Of a stretch of 64,000 nt of DNA, positions 43,229-50,870 are shown piece by piece. Position 1 is the stretch's first letter. The number at the start of each line of letters is the position of its first letter. Origin of the DNA: Bacillota bacterium (GTDB taxonomy: Bacteria > Bacillota > Clostridia > Christensenellales > UMGS416); the NCBI GenBank assembly GCA_016281935.1, contig JAEEJN010000038.1, positions 34,467-98,466 of the forward strand, in the 5' to 3' direction. The position numbers and the translations under genes are program-made. Below the pieces are notes generated by a model. It was not told where the DNA came from and made no database searches. It was given only the letters and a program-made list of their open reading frames with translations.

Positions 43229-44380
43229 TTGGCAGAAAAGCGCAAAGATAAACGGGGCCGTGTTCTCCGCGCCGGTGAGACACAGCGGAAGGATGGTACC
43301 TATGATTATCGCTACTGGGATATACACAACAAGCGTAGGAGCATCTACGCTAAGACACTGGATGAATTGCGACGCAAGGAGGAAGATGTTCGCCGGGATC
43401 TGGCAGACGGTATCGACTATACTGCTGGTGAGATCACTGTAGCTGAGCTGGTTGACCGATATTTTGAGATTAAGCGGAATGTCAAACAAAATACCATGCG
43501 AGCCTATGGAACGGCGATCAAGCGAATCCACGAGGATGAGTTTGGAAAGAAGAGAATTCGCTCTGTGAGATTGTCCGATGCTAAGAAGTGGTTTGTCAGT
43601 CTCCATGACAAAGGACTAAAACGGAATACTATTACAGTCGTTCAAAGTGTTGTCCGGCCTGCCTTTGAAATGGCAGTAGATGACGATATTATCCGTAAAA
43701 ATCCGTTTAAGTTCAAACTCTCTGATTTGCTTCCCGATGATTCGTACAAGCGGAATGCACTGTCTGAAGCACAGCAGAACAAATATCTGCAATTCATTCG
43801 TGATTATGGCAATGACAACTATTATGACGACATCGTGATTTTAATGGAAACGGGTCTGCGTGTCAGTGAACTGTATGGCCTCACGAAATCCGATTTGGAT
43901 CTGAAAGGGCGAAAGATTTTTGTTCGCCGTCAGCTCTGCCGGACAGCGGAACAGCCCTACTTCATATGCCCGCCGAAAACATTAAGCGGTATTCGGAACA
44001 TTCCTTTATCAGAGGCCGCGTATATGGCGTTTCGGCGTGTCCTTGCAAGCAGACCGACACCCAAGGTGGAAGCCCTCATTAATGGGTGTAGCGGCTTTTT
44101 GTTTTTGGATAAGGATGAAAAGCCGAAAGTGGCAATGCACATAGAGAACTACATGCGTTGTATGCAGAGGAAGTATCGGGAGATTTACGGCAACGACATG
44201 CCCACGGTTACGCCCCACGTTCTCCGGCACACATTCTGTACCAATATGCAGCAGACTGGGATCGATGTAAAAAGCCTGCAATATCTGATGGGGCATTCCA
44301 ATGTCAGCGTGACACTGGATATATATACCCATAACAGTTATGAGTCTGTTGAGAGGGCTTTTCGGGCTGTCGTATGTTAA
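43229..44380 (+). CDS. int: Tyrosine integrase (Tn916 Int type)
   Basis: 383 residues with TTG start after AAAGGAG. The N-terminus AEKRKDKRGRVLRAGETQRK and DGTYDYRYWD is the arm-binding domain of Tn916-like integrases. A SAM-like core-binding domain lies at about 70-170. The catalytic domain has Arg in ETGLRVSELYG, HVLRHTF (residues 330-336), LMGHSNVSVT and the nucleophile Tyr in DIYTH (residue 366). All catalytic residues are present, so it should be active. It lies at the right end, 188 bases from attR, reading outward. Confidence 0.95.
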   Translation: MAEKRKDKRGRVLRAGETQRKDGTYDYRYWDIHNKRRSIYAKTLDELRRKEEDVRRDLADGIDYTAGEITVAELVDRYFEIKRNVKQNTMRAYGTAIKRIHEDEFGKKRIRSVRLSDAKKWFVSLHDKGLKRNTITVVQSVVRPAFEMAVDDDIIRKNPFKFKLSDLLPDDSYKRNALSEAQQNKYLQFIRDYGNDNYYDDIVILMETGLRVSELYGLTKSDLDLKGRKIFVRRQLCRTAEQPYFICPPKTLSGIRNIPLSEAAYMAFRRVLASRPTPKVEALINGCSGFLFLDKDEKPKVAMHIENYMRCMQRKYREIYGNDMPTVTPHVLRHTFCTNMQQTGIDVKSLQYLMGHSNVSVTLDIYTHNSYESVERAFRAVVC

Positions 44381-44399
44381 TACACGCAGCAGTTTTATT

Positions 44400-44438
44400 A
44401 AGCCGATTTTGGCTTTATTTACGCCAGTCCCTACGCCA
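44400..44438 (+). repeat. Right-end arm-type repeats and weak int terminator
   Basis: AAGCC/GGCTT stem then TATTT (44400-44420), overlapping TTTACGCCA (44418-44426) and CCTACGCCA (44430-44438). The 9-bp motif matches the three copies at the left end. Confidence 0.5.
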
Positions 44439-44568
44439 CCTTGCGGTAGAAAAGTGTAGATTTGCAAAGGTTTAGGCGGGGCATGAGAAAAGACCATATA
44501 GTCACGAAACCCTTGAAAACTCGACATATTTTGTCACCTGGTTGCGCAGTTTGCCCGTCGGCACCGAC

Positions 44569-44582
44569 GGACGGCATGTACT
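44569..44582 (+). repeat. attR: right copy of the 14-bp direct repeat
   Basis: GGACGGCATGTACT, identical to the end of groEL, followed by AA, which would complete a TAA stop in the uninterrupted gene. Confidence 0.85.
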
Positions 44583-44597
44583 AATACCGTACGATTC

Positions 44598-44627
44598 AAA
44601 AAAGAGCGCCTCCGGGCGCTCTTTTTT
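44598..44627 (+). terminator. Original groEL terminator, now beyond the element; also serves the opposite gene
   Basis: AAAAAAGAGCGCC/GGCGCTCTTTTTT with a 4-base loop. It begins 16 bases after attR, the right distance for the terminator of groESL before insertion. Its symmetry also suits the leftward lipoprotein gene. Confidence 0.85.
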
Positions 44628-44646
44628 CATGCCGTTCCGCAGGGGA

Positions 44647-46101
44647 TCAGGCGCCTGCATCAATCAGGATGGCCGGCCGGACCATCGGGTTATGGTCCCA
44701 AGGCCAGGTCCCCTTGTCGTTGACTGTACCGCCGTTGCCCCGGACGATGACGGGGGAGCCCATGTTCAGCCCGAGTGTGCGCAGCCACCAGGGAAGGGTT
44801 GTGTCCTTATCAATGCCGGACCTTTCAGCGCGCGACCGCGCATAGGATGTCGGTCGACAGTCCCGTTCTGCGTCAGAATGCAGGTATTGGCCTGCTTCTA
44901 CGGCGCTGAGCACGAAAAATTTGTCCTGCACCGGCATTCCCTGATCAGTGTCGGGATACGAGACGTTCTCATGGGGCGAAGAAAGGGAGGTCAGGATCCG
45001 CTGCCGTTCCTCAGGAGCGAAGGCTTTCGCATAGAAGCAGTGATTCAGCCAGCCCCGCAGAGAACTGCCCTCCCAGGAGACGCTGGTGGAGAAAGAGCCG
45101 TCATACAGGTGGGCATCCAGTGTATAGCGGCTCAGCAGGAGCAGCTTCGTGCCGTCCCTTTCCAGGACGATCCATTCGATAGGCTCGGTCCCGTTCTCCC
45201 TGTCGCCGTCCTGTTCGTAGGAACCGAAGACGATGACAGAACCTGTTTCTGCGCTTTTCAGAGCCTCCAGTTCCATTGTCGGTGTGGGCTCATGCGCTGT
45301 CCGTTGACCGTTCTGCATTTCCATGACGCCTTCCAGCGCAGAGATGCTTGCCCTCAGAGCGGGGCGGATGCCGAAATCGTCATGGTCGAGGCTCTTGCCC
45401 TTATGGTCGAAACTGCCGAAGTAACCGCAGAACGAAGCGTAGCTCTGCCCGTTTCCCGGCGTGCGCAGCCACCACTGACAGGTTCCGTCCTGGCTGAAGC
45501 CGGAGCCGATGGCATGAGCGTAGGCAGTGACTCCACAATACCGGTCGCCTTCTGTCGGGAAGAAACGCCCGGCCTCCTGTGTGCTGAGCAGGAACAGTCT
45601 GTCCTGCGTGGCGTTGCCGGGATCCGTGTCCTCTTCAGGATTCTTATCCGCCGGAACGTCGGATGTCAGGATACAGTCCTGTTCCTCCGGGAGAAAGGCC
45701 GCCTCCAGGAAATCTTCGTTCAGCCACGCGCGCAGGGAACTGGTCTCCCAGGTCGCATCGTCACCGGCCAGATCGTAGGGCTGCGCGTCCAGAGCGAGGC
45801 GGCTGACGAGCAGCAGGGTGTCGCCGTCCCTTTCCAGGACGATCCATTCGACGGGCTCAAGGCCGTTCTCGGGATCCGCATCCTGTTCATAGGCTCCGAA
45901 GACCAGGATACTGCCGACCGCAATCTGTGCCGTGCCTGCTTCAGGCTCTGCCTCCGTCTGAGGTTCTTCGGTCGCTTCAGGCTGCGCTTCGGGTACAGCG
46001 GTCGCTTCCGACGTCTGCGGCGCAGCTGTTACTTCGGCTTCCGGCAGCGGCGGGAGGCTGTCCTGACGGACAGCGGTGCATCCGACGGATGCGGCTGCCA
46101 A
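44647..46101 (-). CDS. Tandem DUF6273 lipoprotein, signal peptide broken by a TGA
   Basis: 484 residues from a TTG at 46101. Two DUF6273-type domains are visible, about 65-260 and 290-484, each with IVFG(A/S)YEQD, EPxEWIVLERDG, LLLLSR, SSLRxWLN, WWLRTPG/WWLRTLG and a final RPAL/RPAI. A Pro/Glu/Thr-rich linker (about 15-55) precedes them. The natural start seems to be ATG at 46149 with an AAAGGA site, giving MKRTLKTVTAVLLAL, then an in-frame TGA (46102-46104), then LAAASVGC, a lipobox. So the signal peptide is split by a stop. Without it the protein would stay inside the cell. It is either a fresh null allele or a sequencing error. Function unknown; such domains occur in secreted proteins of gut Clostridia. 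Confidence 0.8.
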   Translation of the reverse strand: MAAASVGCTAVRQDSLPPLPEAEVTAAPQTSEATAVPEAQPEATEEPQTEAEPEAGTAQIAVGSILVFGAYEQDADPENGLEPVEWIVLERDGDTLLLVSRLALDAQPYDLAGDDATWETSSLRAWLNEDFLEAAFLPEEQDCILTSDVPADKNPEEDTDPGNATQDRLFLLSTQEAGRFFPTEGDRYCGVTAYAHAIGSGFSQDGTCQWWLRTPGNGQSYASFCGYFGSFDHKGKSLDHDDFGIRPALRASISALEGVMEMQNGQRTAHEPTPTMELEALKSAETGSVIVFGSYEQDGDRENGTEPIEWIVLERDGTKLLLLSRYTLDAHLYDGSFSTSVSWEGSSLRGWLNHCFYAKAFAPEERQRILTSLSSPHENVSYPDTDQGMPVQDKFFVLSAVEAGQYLHSDAERDCRPTSYARSRAERSGIDKDTTLPWWLRTLGLNMGSPVIVRGNGGTVNDKGTWPWDHNPMVRPAILIDAGA

Positions 46102-46254
46102 TCAGAGGGCCAGCAGGACTGCCGTTACGGTCTTTAGGGTTCTTTTCATGGTGTTCGATTTCCTTTGTTGTCATATTCCGGCGGGATCCGGACCGCCGGG
46201 CCTTGTGTACGCACATTATATCAGCGATCGGTCCCTGTGACAATCAGCGGAACC

Positions 46255-46283
46255 TTGCCCGAGCCTGTGCAGTCTGCTACAAT
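46255..46283 (+). promoter_or_regulatory. Promoter of the glycoside hydrolase gene
   Basis: TTGCCC (46255-46260), 17-bp spacer, TACAAT (46278-46283) with TGC before the -10 (extended -10); 38 bases before the start codon. Confidence 0.75.
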
Positions 46284-46320
46284 AAGGGCAGAGAAATGAA
46301 CGAAACGGGAGGTCGCGACC

Positions 46321-47832
46321 ATGCGCCAATACGATACCGCTGAACTGGAATGGGAACTGGGGATGCCCGCTTCTGCCTGGGCGGAGACGGACCTGACGGT
46401 ACGCGTCGAGCACGGGGACAGGGCCTGGACCGTCCGCGGATTCTATAAGGGGGACGGCCGCTACGCCGCTCGTTTCCTCCCAGACGAGCCGGGGGAATAC
46501 CGATACCGTACGGAAGGTATCGTCAGTACATCCGGCAAGGTAGACGTGGAGCCCGCTCTTCCGGGACGCCACGGGATGCTGCATGCGGAAGGCAGCGCGT
46601 TCGCATATGCGGACGGGACGCCGTTCTATCCCTTCGGCACCACGGTCTACGCCCTGGCACACCAGGAGAAAGAGCTGATCGACACGACGATCGACAGCCT
46701 TGCGCATGCTCCTTTCAACAAGGTCAGGATGTGCGTTTTTCCCAAACATTATCACTACAACCATAATGAGCCTGATCATTATCCCTTTGAGAAAGACGAA
46801 AAGGGGGACTGGGACGTCAGCAGACCCTGCTTTGCTTTCTGGGATGCTCTGGAAGAAAGGATCCGTCAGCTGGACGCTCTCGGGATTCAGGCGGATCTTA
46901 TCCTCTTCCATCCCTATGACCGCTGGGGTTTCAATACGCTGACCAGAGAACAGAACCTCATGTATCTGGACTATCTTCTGGCTCGTCTCTCTGCGTTCCC
47001 CAACGTCTGGTGGAGCCTGGCGAACGAATATGATCTTACCGGTAAGTCGGATTCTGAATGGGAAGAGATCGAAGAGCATGTCGCTGCGGGAGATCCGTAC
47101 GGCCATCCGCTGTCCAATCATAACTGCTTCCGTTTCTGGGATTTCTCGAGACCGAATGTCACGCATACGTCCATGCAGACCAAAATGTTCTTCTGCATCA
47201 ATGACTGGCGCAGGCAGTATGGGAAGCCTGTGCTGATCGATGAATGCTGCTATGAGGGCAATCTGCCTCAGGCCTGGGGCAGTATCTCGGGCATGGAGAT
47301 GACCGCAAGATTCTGGCGAACCGTTGTTCAGGGGGCCTACTGTACGCATGGCGAAACGTTCCTTGACGACAATGATGTGCTGTGGTGGGCCAAGGGGGGA
47401 GTCCTCAAAGGCGAGAGCCCGGCTCGCATCGCATTCCTGCGTGAGATCACGGAGTCTCTGCCTGGGCCGATCGAAGGGATCGACACGGCTCTGGATCAGG
47501 TCCGGATCATGCCGGAAGGAGAACGCGCATCGATCGAAAGCCCTTTTCTCAGAGCCTTCCTGAAACTGGGTGATGACATGAAACTCTTCACAGCCGCTGA
47601 GCCGACTTACGCGGGACATGTGGGAGATGACGCTTTCCTTATCTACTATGACAGACGCACGCCGGCCCGTGATATCCTCCGGCTTCCGGAAGGATCATGC
47701 TATAAGGTAGACGTGATCGATACGTGGAATATGACGAGAACGACCGTTTCCGAGTCGGCTGTGAACGGGGATGAAATCGAGCTGCCCGGAAAAGAGAACA
47801 TGGCGCTTCTCGCCGTCCGTGTCAGCCGGTAA
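46321..47832 (+). CDS. Glycoside hydrolase-like protein (DUF5060/DUF5605 type)
   Basis: 503 residues without a signal peptide. An N-terminal beta-sandwich of about 80 residues (DUF5060-like: WELGMPASAW to FLPDEPGEYRYR) is followed by a TIM-barrel (FYPFGTTVYALAHQ, NKVRMCVFPKHYHYN, DLILFHPYDRWGF). The likely acid/base Glu is in WWSLANEYD (about residue 233) and the nucleophile Glu in KPVLIDECCYEG (about residue 305). A C-terminal beta domain completes it. The family acts on plant or host polysaccharide side chains; the exact sugar cannot be read. A cytoplasmic location suggests it works on imported oligosaccharides. Confidence 0.82.
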   Translation: MRQYDTAELEWELGMPASAWAETDLTVRVEHGDRAWTVRGFYKGDGRYAARFLPDEPGEYRYRTEGIVSTSGKVDVEPALPGRHGMLHAEGSAFAYADGTPFYPFGTTVYALAHQEKELIDTTIDSLAHAPFNKVRMCVFPKHYHYNHNEPDHYPFEKDEKGDWDVSRPCFAFWDALEERIRQLDALGIQADLILFHPYDRWGFNTLTREQNLMYLDYLLARLSAFPNVWWSLANEYDLTGKSDSEWEEIEEHVAAGDPYGHPLSNHNCFRFWDFSRPNVTHTSMQTKMFFCINDWRRQYGKPVLIDECCYEGNLPQAWGSISGMEMTARFWRTVVQGAYCTHGETFLDDNDVLWWAKGGVLKGESPARIAFLREITESLPGPIEGIDTALDQVRIMPEGERASIESPFLRAFLKLGDDMKLFTAAEPTYAGHVGDDAFLIYYDRRTPARDILRLPEGSCYKVDVIDTWNMTRTTVSESAVNGDEIELPGKENMALLAVRVSR

Positions 47833-47866
47833 AAGTCCGTAATTTCGGGACATGACGCAAATAGAC

Positions 47867-47895
47867 TTGCACATTTCCCGAGTCCATGATAGAAT
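47867..47895 (+). promoter_or_regulatory. Promoter of the small lipoprotein gene
   Basis: TTGCAC (47867-47872), 17-bp spacer, TAGAAT (47890-47895). Confidence 0.75.
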
Positions 47896-47926
47896 ACTCG
47901 GGTATCCGAAAACGGAGGTGGATGGA

Positions 47927-48292
47927 ATGAAAAGATTCCGCACCGGCTTGGCTGTGCTGCTGGCACTCGCGAGTGTGTGCTTGGTACTGTCCGGTTGTGC
48001 CGATAAACTGCTTTACGGTCAGTGGAACCTGGTGGGCACCGAGCTGCAGGACGGTTCCAATCTCGAACCATATCCTATCAGCGTGACCTTGGAACTCAAA
48101 AGGGATGGAAGCGCGTATATGTATGACACTCTGTTCGGGACCCTGAAGCGCAACGGCTATCGTTTCGAACTGACCACGCTTTCTACAGGAGAGGTGATTA
48201 CCGGCACCTGGACGCTGGTCGATACCTATCTTCTGGTTTATCCTGATAATTCCGAAATGGTCTACCGATTCCAAGCGGTCAACAGAAGCTGA
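47927..48292 (+). CDS. Small lipoprotein, lipocalin-like size
   Basis: 121 residues with a lipoprotein signal peptide ending LSGC (Cys near residue 24). The mature part has YGQWNLVGTELQDGSNLEPY, KRDGSAYMYDTLFGT, GTWTLVDTYLLVY, an antiparallel beta pattern with two Trp-containing repeats, like small lipocalin-like or META-type lipoproteins of Clostridia. Start at 47927 after GGAGGTGG; the earlier ATG at 47852 is upstream of the promoter. Single-gene transcript with its own promoter and terminator. Confidence 0.75.
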   Translation: MKRFRTGLAVLLALASVCLVLSGCADKLLYGQWNLVGTELQDGSNLEPYPISVTLELKRDGSAYMYDTLFGTLKRNGYRFELTTLSTGEVITGTWTLVDTYLLVYPDNSEMVYRFQAVNRS

Positions 48293-48301
48293 CAGAAAGA
48301 A

Positions 48302-48332
48302 AAGGGCAGCGGAAGCTGCCCTTTCTCTTTGG
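48302..48332 (+). terminator. Terminator after the small lipoprotein gene
   Basis: AAAGGGCAGC/GCTGCCCTTT stem with a 4-base loop, then CTCTTT. Confidence 0.85.
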
Positions 48333-48443
48333 ATGCATGGAGCCGTGGATAGTCCGGCTTGCGGCTTTTGCATGAGCTATGCCTGAAAATTCCGTTTTTA
48401 TGGGAAAAATGAAAAGTTTATGCCCTGAAAATCGTGAAGGTTG

Positions 48444-48473
48444 TTGCATAGACTTGTCTGCAAACAATATGAT
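48444..48473 (+). promoter_or_regulatory. Possible promoter of the SIS protein gene
   Basis: TTGCAT (48444-48449), 18-bp spacer, TATGAT (48468-48473). Confidence 0.5.
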
Positions 48474-48523
48474 ATACTTACGGAAGCGAAAGCACAACAC
48501 ATAATACAGGGAGGGCTTTTTTC

Positions 48524-49072
48524 TTGAAAAACAAAGCCTATGAAACAGCCGCCAGGCTGTGGAACATGGAGACCGAAACGCTGCGCTACATGGCAGAGGT
48601 CATCAATGAAAAAACATTCACACAGGCGGTGCAGGCGATCAGCAACGTCCTCGACAACGGGGGACATATCCTTGTAACTGGCAAGGGAGCGACCGGCATG
48701 ACCGCAAGAGCTTTCGCCAACGAACTCAGTGAACTGGGTTACCCTGTCGTTTTTTTCGAACCCAACGTGACGCTCCTCAATGTGATCCATGATCGCGATA
48801 TGGTGATCTTTGTTTCCAAAGGCGGCGCGACGCCTGAAGTCGTACGTCTGCTAGAGCCGGCCAAAGCACGCGGATGCAAGATCGTTGGCATCACCCAGAA
48901 TCCTGCTTCCATGCTTGCCATGATGAGCGACATCATGCTGCGGATCATCGTCGTCAAGGCGATGAAGGAGAGCGATGATCTGGGACAGGGTGCCAGCATC
49001 GCGCTGACAGCGCTTCTGGATGGAATCATTGCGGCTCTCGTGGAATACCGCAGACCCGAGGATGGGGAATAG
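48524..49072 (+). CDS. SIS-domain sugar-phosphate isomerase-like protein
   Basis: 182 residues, TTG start after CAGGGAGGG. Single SIS domain with ILVTGKGATGMTARAFANEL (about 49-68), VIFVSKGGATPEVVRLLEPA (about 87-106) and GCKIVGITQNPASMLAMMSD. It is close in shape to GmhA-, HPI- or KpsF-type isomerases that bind phosphosugars. There is no CBS domain or DNA-binding domain, so it is probably an enzyme. Neighbours give no pathway clue. Confidence 0.85.
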   Translation: MKNKAYETAARLWNMETETLRYMAEVINEKTFTQAVQAISNVLDNGGHILVTGKGATGMTARAFANELSELGYPVVFFEPNVTLLNVIHDRDMVIFVSKGGATPEVVRLLEPAKARGCKIVGITQNPASMLAMMSDIMLRIIVVKAMKESDDLGQGASIALTALLDGIIAALVEYRRPEDGE

Positions 49073-49087
49073 CTGAAAAACAATGGA

Positions 49088-49118
49088 ACGCCCGCACATT
49101 CGGTGCGGGCGTTTTTTG
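49088..49118 (+). terminator. Terminator after the SIS gene
   Basis: ACGCCCGCAC/GTGCGGGCGT stem, 5-base loop, then TTTTTT. Confidence 0.92.
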
Positions 49119-49156
49119 TGTTTTACGGCTCATATATGCCTGTAAAACGGGCCATA

Positions 49157-49185
49157 TTGAAAAAAGAAGTACGGTCTGATAAAAT
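49157..49185 (+). promoter_or_regulatory. Promoter of divIC-ppx
   Basis: TTGAAA (49157-49162), 17-bp spacer, TAAAAT (49180-49185); 31 bases before the divIC start. Confidence 0.75.
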
Positions 49186-49216
49186 ATAGAGAGACTCGGG
49201 AAAGGAGGAGAGAGCC

Positions 49217-49513
49217 ATGGCCAAATCGTCGTCTGGCAAAAGGACCCGCAGAAGGATCGTGTTTTTTGTCATCCTTGGAATCGTTCTTGCGCTTCTGATC
49301 GCATTTGGGACCAGTCTGGCACAGCTGTCCCGTCTCAGGGCAGAATACCGTGAGCTCCAGAAGCAGGATGAAGCGGCAGACTTGGAGATCTCTCTTCTGG
49401 AAGAAGAACTCGAGTATTCAAAGACGGACAACTTCATCCGCAGGATGGCCCGTGAGCTGCTCGGATGGGTAGAACCGGGCGATACGAAGATCGTTGACGA
49501 TTCGCAGGAGTAG
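49217..49513 (+). CDS. Septum formation initiator protein (DivIC/FtsB-like)
   Basis: 98 residues: basic cytoplasmic start (KSSSGKRTRRR), one membrane helix at about 14-34 (VFFVILGIVLALLIAFGTSL), then a coiled coil (LSRLRAEYRELQKQDEAADL, EISLLEEELEYS). It ends with FIRRMARELLGWVEPGDTKI, the DivIC signature. It acts in the division complex with FtsL and DivIB/FtsQ. An AGGAGGAGAG site precedes the ATG. The exopolyphosphatase gene follows at once. Confidence 0.92.
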   Translation: MAKSSSGKRTRRRIVFFVILGIVLALLIAFGTSLAQLSRLRAEYRELQKQDEAADLEISLLEEELEYSKTDNFIRRMARELLGWVEPGDTKIVDDSQE

Positions 49514-49514
49514 G

Positions 49515-50462
49515 ATGAGTATGGAACGTCTGGCAGTATTGGATATAGGATCGAATTCCGTCCGTATGATGATCGCGGAAGCCGGTGAAGACGGCACCGT
49601 TCAGGTCCTTAGCAAGGATCGCCGGATCACGCGGCTTGCGGAAGGTATGGTAGGAACAGACAGGATCGGCAGGGAAGCCATGGCGCGGACGCTGCAGGGC
49701 ATCGGAGAGCTTCTCGATGCGGCACAGGCAGCTAACTGCACCAGGATCCTTCCCTTTGCGACCGCTGCTGTCCGAAACGCCAAAAACCGTGAGGAATTCA
49801 TCCAGGAATTCCATCGTACGACTCATCTGCTCTGCCGTGTCCTGACCGGGGAAGAGGAAGCTAAAGCTTCTTTCCTGGGAGCGGCTCAAGGAGAGACGGC
49901 TGCGTTGATCGACATAGGCGGCGGTTCGACTGAAGTCATGCTTGGTCAGGATGGAGAAAGTCAGGCGGCCCGCTCATTCCCCATGGGCGCTGTCGTGGCT
50001 ATGGAGCGTTATCCGCTCGGTGATCCCGTAGACGGATTGAGCCTTCTTGCAATGGAGCAGTGGATCCAGAACGTGCTCCGTCAGAACGATGCAGAATCCG
50101 TACAGGAAAAAGCCCGAGAAATGGATATGCGGCGTTGGATCTGTGTAGGCGGTACGGGAACATCTCTGGCTTCCATGGATCTGGAGCTGCAGACCTACAG
50201 TGACACCGCAATCCATAATCACAGCCTTGCTTATCAGAAAATCGTGGATTGGCGAGACCGGCTCGGCGCAATGAAGCTGGAGGAACGCAGACGCGTGATC
50301 GGACTGGACCCGGCACGAGCTGATATCATCGTTGGGGGCCTGACGATTCTCATCGGTCTTATGGATTACTTCAAGATCCCCGGGATCCGAATCTCATCCG
50401 GAGACAATCTGGAAGGCTATCTACGGATGAGACTGTTTATGGAACCTCGGAAAGAAAATTAA
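49515..50462 (+). CDS. Ppx/GppA exopolyphosphatase family protein
   Basis: 315 residues, short form of the Ppx/GppA family (only the actin-like ATPase core). The phosphate-1 loop LAVLDIGSNSVRMMIAE is at the N-terminus, with LTGEEEAKASFLGA, the second loop AALIDIGGGSTEVML near 130-144, and VCVGGTGTSLA-like motif (ICVGGTGTSLASM) near 210. The enzyme splits polyphosphate or pppGpp. Two ATGs (49515 and 49521) fit the GGAG site; I take the first. It sits one base after divIC, a pairing common in Clostridia. Confidence 0.92.
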   Translation: MSMERLAVLDIGSNSVRMMIAEAGEDGTVQVLSKDRRITRLAEGMVGTDRIGREAMARTLQGIGELLDAAQAANCTRILPFATAAVRNAKNREEFIQEFHRTTHLLCRVLTGEEEAKASFLGAAQGETAALIDIGGGSTEVMLGQDGESQAARSFPMGAVVAMERYPLGDPVDGLSLLAMEQWIQNVLRQNDAESVQEKAREMDMRRWICVGGTGTSLASMDLELQTYSDTAIHNHSLAYQKIVDWRDRLGAMKLEERRRVIGLDPARADIIVGGLTILIGLMDYFKIPGIRISSGDNLEGYLRMRLFMEPRKEN

Positions 50463-50470
50463 ATAGGGGA

Positions 50471-50499
50471 TTGACAAAGGAACGTTCATTTGTTACAAT
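50471..50499 (+). promoter_or_regulatory. Strong promoter of the tRNA pair
   Basis: Consensus TTGACA (50471-50476), 17-bp spacer, TACAAT (50494-50499) with TGT before it. Confidence 0.9.
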
Positions 50500-50524
50500 A
50501 CTCCTTGCCCTTAGGGGCAAACGT

Positions 50525-50602
<78 letters not shown>

Positions 50603-50607
50603 TTTGA

Positions 50608-50630
50608 GATGACCTTTACGGTCATCTTCT
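50608..50630 (+). terminator. Hairpin between the two tRNAs
   Basis: GATGACC/GGTCATC stem, 5-base loop, then TTCT. May be a weak terminator or a processing signal. Confidence 0.5.
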
Positions 50631-50634
50631 CTAT

Positions 50635-50711
50635 GGCGCAGTAACTCAGTTGGCTAGAGTACCCGGTTCATACCCGGATTGTCAGCGGTTCGAATCCACT
50701 CTGCGCTACCA
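50635..50711 (+). tRNA. tRNA with CAT anticodon, probably elongator tRNA-Met
   Basis: 77 bases with encoded CCA. Acceptor GGCGCAG pairs with CTGCGCT (one G-U). Anticodon loop TTCATAC, D-loop with GTTGG, T-loop GGTTCGAATCC. It lacks the initiator marks of its neighbour. GGTTCATACCCGG resembles elongator Met tRNAs; a lysidine-modified tRNA-Ile2 with the same anticodon cannot be fully excluded. Confidence 0.9.
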
Positions 50712-50712
50712 C

Positions 50713-50750
50713 AGCTCGGAAGCTTTCAGGCTTCCGAGCTTTTCCTTTTT
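50713..50750 (+). terminator. Terminator after the tRNA pair
   Basis: AGCTCGGAAGC/GCTTCCGAGCT stem, then TTTCCTTTTT. Confidence 0.9.
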
Positions 50751-50770
50751 GCTGATGGCAGAGATGCTCC

Positions 50771-50799
50771 TTGACGCTCCAGCTGCTTCCTGTTATTCT
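50771..50799 (+). promoter_or_regulatory. Promoter of the TrkA-C membrane protein gene
   Basis: TTGACG (50771-50776), 17-bp spacer, TATTCT (50794-50799) with TGT before it. Confidence 0.65.
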
Positions 50800-50870
50800 G
50801 TACCCATGGTGCAGCTAAACTGCGCCGGCTTGCTTTGGCAGTGACAGAGTAGGAGAAAAGAAGAGGCCGA

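Noticed and set aside
44542..46137. Open frame of 531 codons opposite the DUF6273 gene
   Set aside because: The minus strand encodes two clear DUF6273 domains; the plus frame has no ribosome site and would start inside attR-flanking DNA.
44647..46149. TGA read as an amino acid (recoding or selenocysteine) in the DUF6273 signal peptide
   Set aside because: TGA is used as a normal stop throughout the window and no SECIS-like hairpin or functional reason is seen in a signal peptide.
50635..50711. Second CAT tRNA as another initiator
   Set aside because: It lacks the C1-A72 mismatch and the three G-C pairs of the initiator anticodon stem.
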